DNA of 64,000 nucleotides from Winogradskyella arenosi (GTDB lineage: Bacteria; Bacteroidota; Bacteroidia; Flavobacteriales; Flavobacteriaceae). Positions 63,431 to 64,000 of this stretch are shown one piece after another. The position numbers and the translations under genes are program-made. The notes under the pieces are model-generated. The model ran no database searches and was not told where the DNA came from. It was given only the letters and a program-made list of their open reading frames with translations. The DNA is taken from positions 769,203-833,202 of the forward strand of contig NZ_QPJO01000001.1 in the NCBI RefSeq assembly GCF_003337305.1. Direction: 5' to 3'. Each line of letters starts with the position of its first letter. Position 1 is the first letter of the stretch.

Positions 63431-64000
63431 TTACTGTTTAAAACGGCGCCCCTTCCATTGGTAGGTGGTAAATAGTGATAATAAAGCAATACTAACGTTA
63501 AATAAAGGATATAATAAACTCGACAACAAATAAGTGCGAAGCTGCGATTCCTGTTTAAAAAAACGCGTCGTTTTATATAAGAGTAGAAGGTCTATACTCC
63601 ATTTTAAAACCAATAAGGATAAGCTAATTTCTATTGGAATATAAGGCCATATTAATGCAATAAGCAAAGCTAAAAAGACAAGGTTACCAGCAAAAATTAC
63701 AAGACCCACCAGTTTTGAAAACCAAAATTTGTATCGACTTGCCTTAGAGGCCCAGCGAATACGTTGCTGAATTAAGCTTTTAAAATCTTCTGCTAAACGG
63801 GTAGAAACAATGGCATTTTCAGCTTTTAAGTAATGCACGTTCTGCGGCGTATGGTCTATAAGTTTTTCAAGAAGAAACATATCGTCGCCACTAGCAATAT
63901 TGGTATTCCCTTCAAAACCATTAACGGCCTCAAAAGTCGTTTTCCGATACGCAAAATTGGCACCGTTACACATCAATGGTTTATGAATACCAAAACTCCC
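63431..64000 (-). CDS. Family 2 glycosyltransferase, membrane type (partial, 5' end beyond window)
   Basis: C-terminal 189 codons; the frame stays open to base 64000, so the N-terminal catalytic half is missing. The retained ASGDDMFLLEKL corresponds to the ED/GDD acceptor site and QQRIRWASKASRYKFW to the QxxRW motif of processive GT2 enzymes. Three hydrophobic segments follow. It probably makes a surface polysaccharide or glycolipid. It is convergent with the lipoprotein, only 2 bases apart. Confidence 0.85.
   Translation of the reverse strand, partial: GSFGIHKPLMCNGANFAYRKTTFEAVNGFEGNTNIASGDDMFLLEKLIDHTPQNVHYLKAENAIVSTRLAEDFKSLIQQRIRWASKASRYKFWFSKLVGLVIFAGNLVFLALLIALIWPYIPIEISLSLLVLKWSIDLLLLYKTTRFFKQESQLRTYLLSSLLYPLFNVSIALLSLFTTYQWKGRRFKQ

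Overview
The window reads as a chromosomal segment of a low-GC member of the Flavobacteriaceae (Bacteroidota). The evidence is the gene content (S46 dipeptidyl-peptidase, a type IX secretion C-terminal sorting domain, a SprA-like outer-membrane protein, DUF4271/DUF4296 proteins, a DnaQ-DnaE fusion, a Bacteroidota-type Mrp and S16) and many promoter boxes of the form TAnnTTTG, the -7 element of the Bacteroidota housekeeping sigma factor. Ribosome binding sites of the AGGAGG type are essentially absent before starts. The genus cannot be fixed from sequence reading alone. No insertion sequence, prophage, CRISPR array or rRNA operon is seen.

Layout. 1-370: tandem 173-bp units that carry inverted repeats. 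0.4-9.1 kb: DPP11-type peptidase, a glutamine-transaminase/omega-amidase pair enclosing two coiled-coil paralogues, an Ig-like lipoprotein, a ComF-like protein and a coiled-coil membrane protein. 9.2-16 kb: glyS, a broken outer-membrane protein gene, a flavin monooxygenase and a large SprA-like barrel protein. 16-24.8 kb: exonuclease III, OmpA-like lipoprotein, Tas-like aldo/keto reductase, an Lrp regulator with saccharopine dehydrogenase, DUF423, pckA, hemD and DUF4271. 25-34.9 kb: GT2, pyrC, DUF4296, an epimerase, tyrS, a LuxE-like protein, a secreted T9SS cargo and a PhoB/PhoR-like two-component pair. 35-45.4 kb: glycosyltransferase, trmB-lysE-ATL, Mrp-NifU, ferredoxin reductase with ferredoxin, a metallophosphoesterase, glutaryl-CoA dehydrogenase and trmN6-rimM-rpsP. 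45.5-53.8 kb: a Ca-binding-repeat lipoprotein, a PA2169-family protein, dnaE, trxA and DUF58. 53.8-58.8 kb: tRNA-Asp, six tandem tiny secreted-peptide genes, then a TPR sensor kinase and its response regulator. 58.8-64 kb: DUF456, a BlaI/BlaR1-like regulatory operon and a glycosyltransferase cut by the window edge.

The most unusual element is the array at 54535-55743. Six 207-bp units each encode a complete, almost identical 57-residue exported peptide, in front of a sensor kinase whose sensory part is predicted to lie in the periplasm and to be built of TPR repeats. Differences between units in the mature part are almost all synonymous, so the peptide itself is under selection. The layout suggests a peptide-sensing two-component system; the ligand-receptor link is inference.

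Other points of interest are a perfect 19-bp inverted repeat in the divergent region in front of the BlaI-like repressor, TTTCAA/TTGAAA palindromes around the Lrp gene, several promoter boxes only 4-7 bases from a start codon (possible leaderless mRNAs), an alkyltransferase-like protein with the catalytic Cys replaced by Ala, and an Mrp protein without the usual CxxC.
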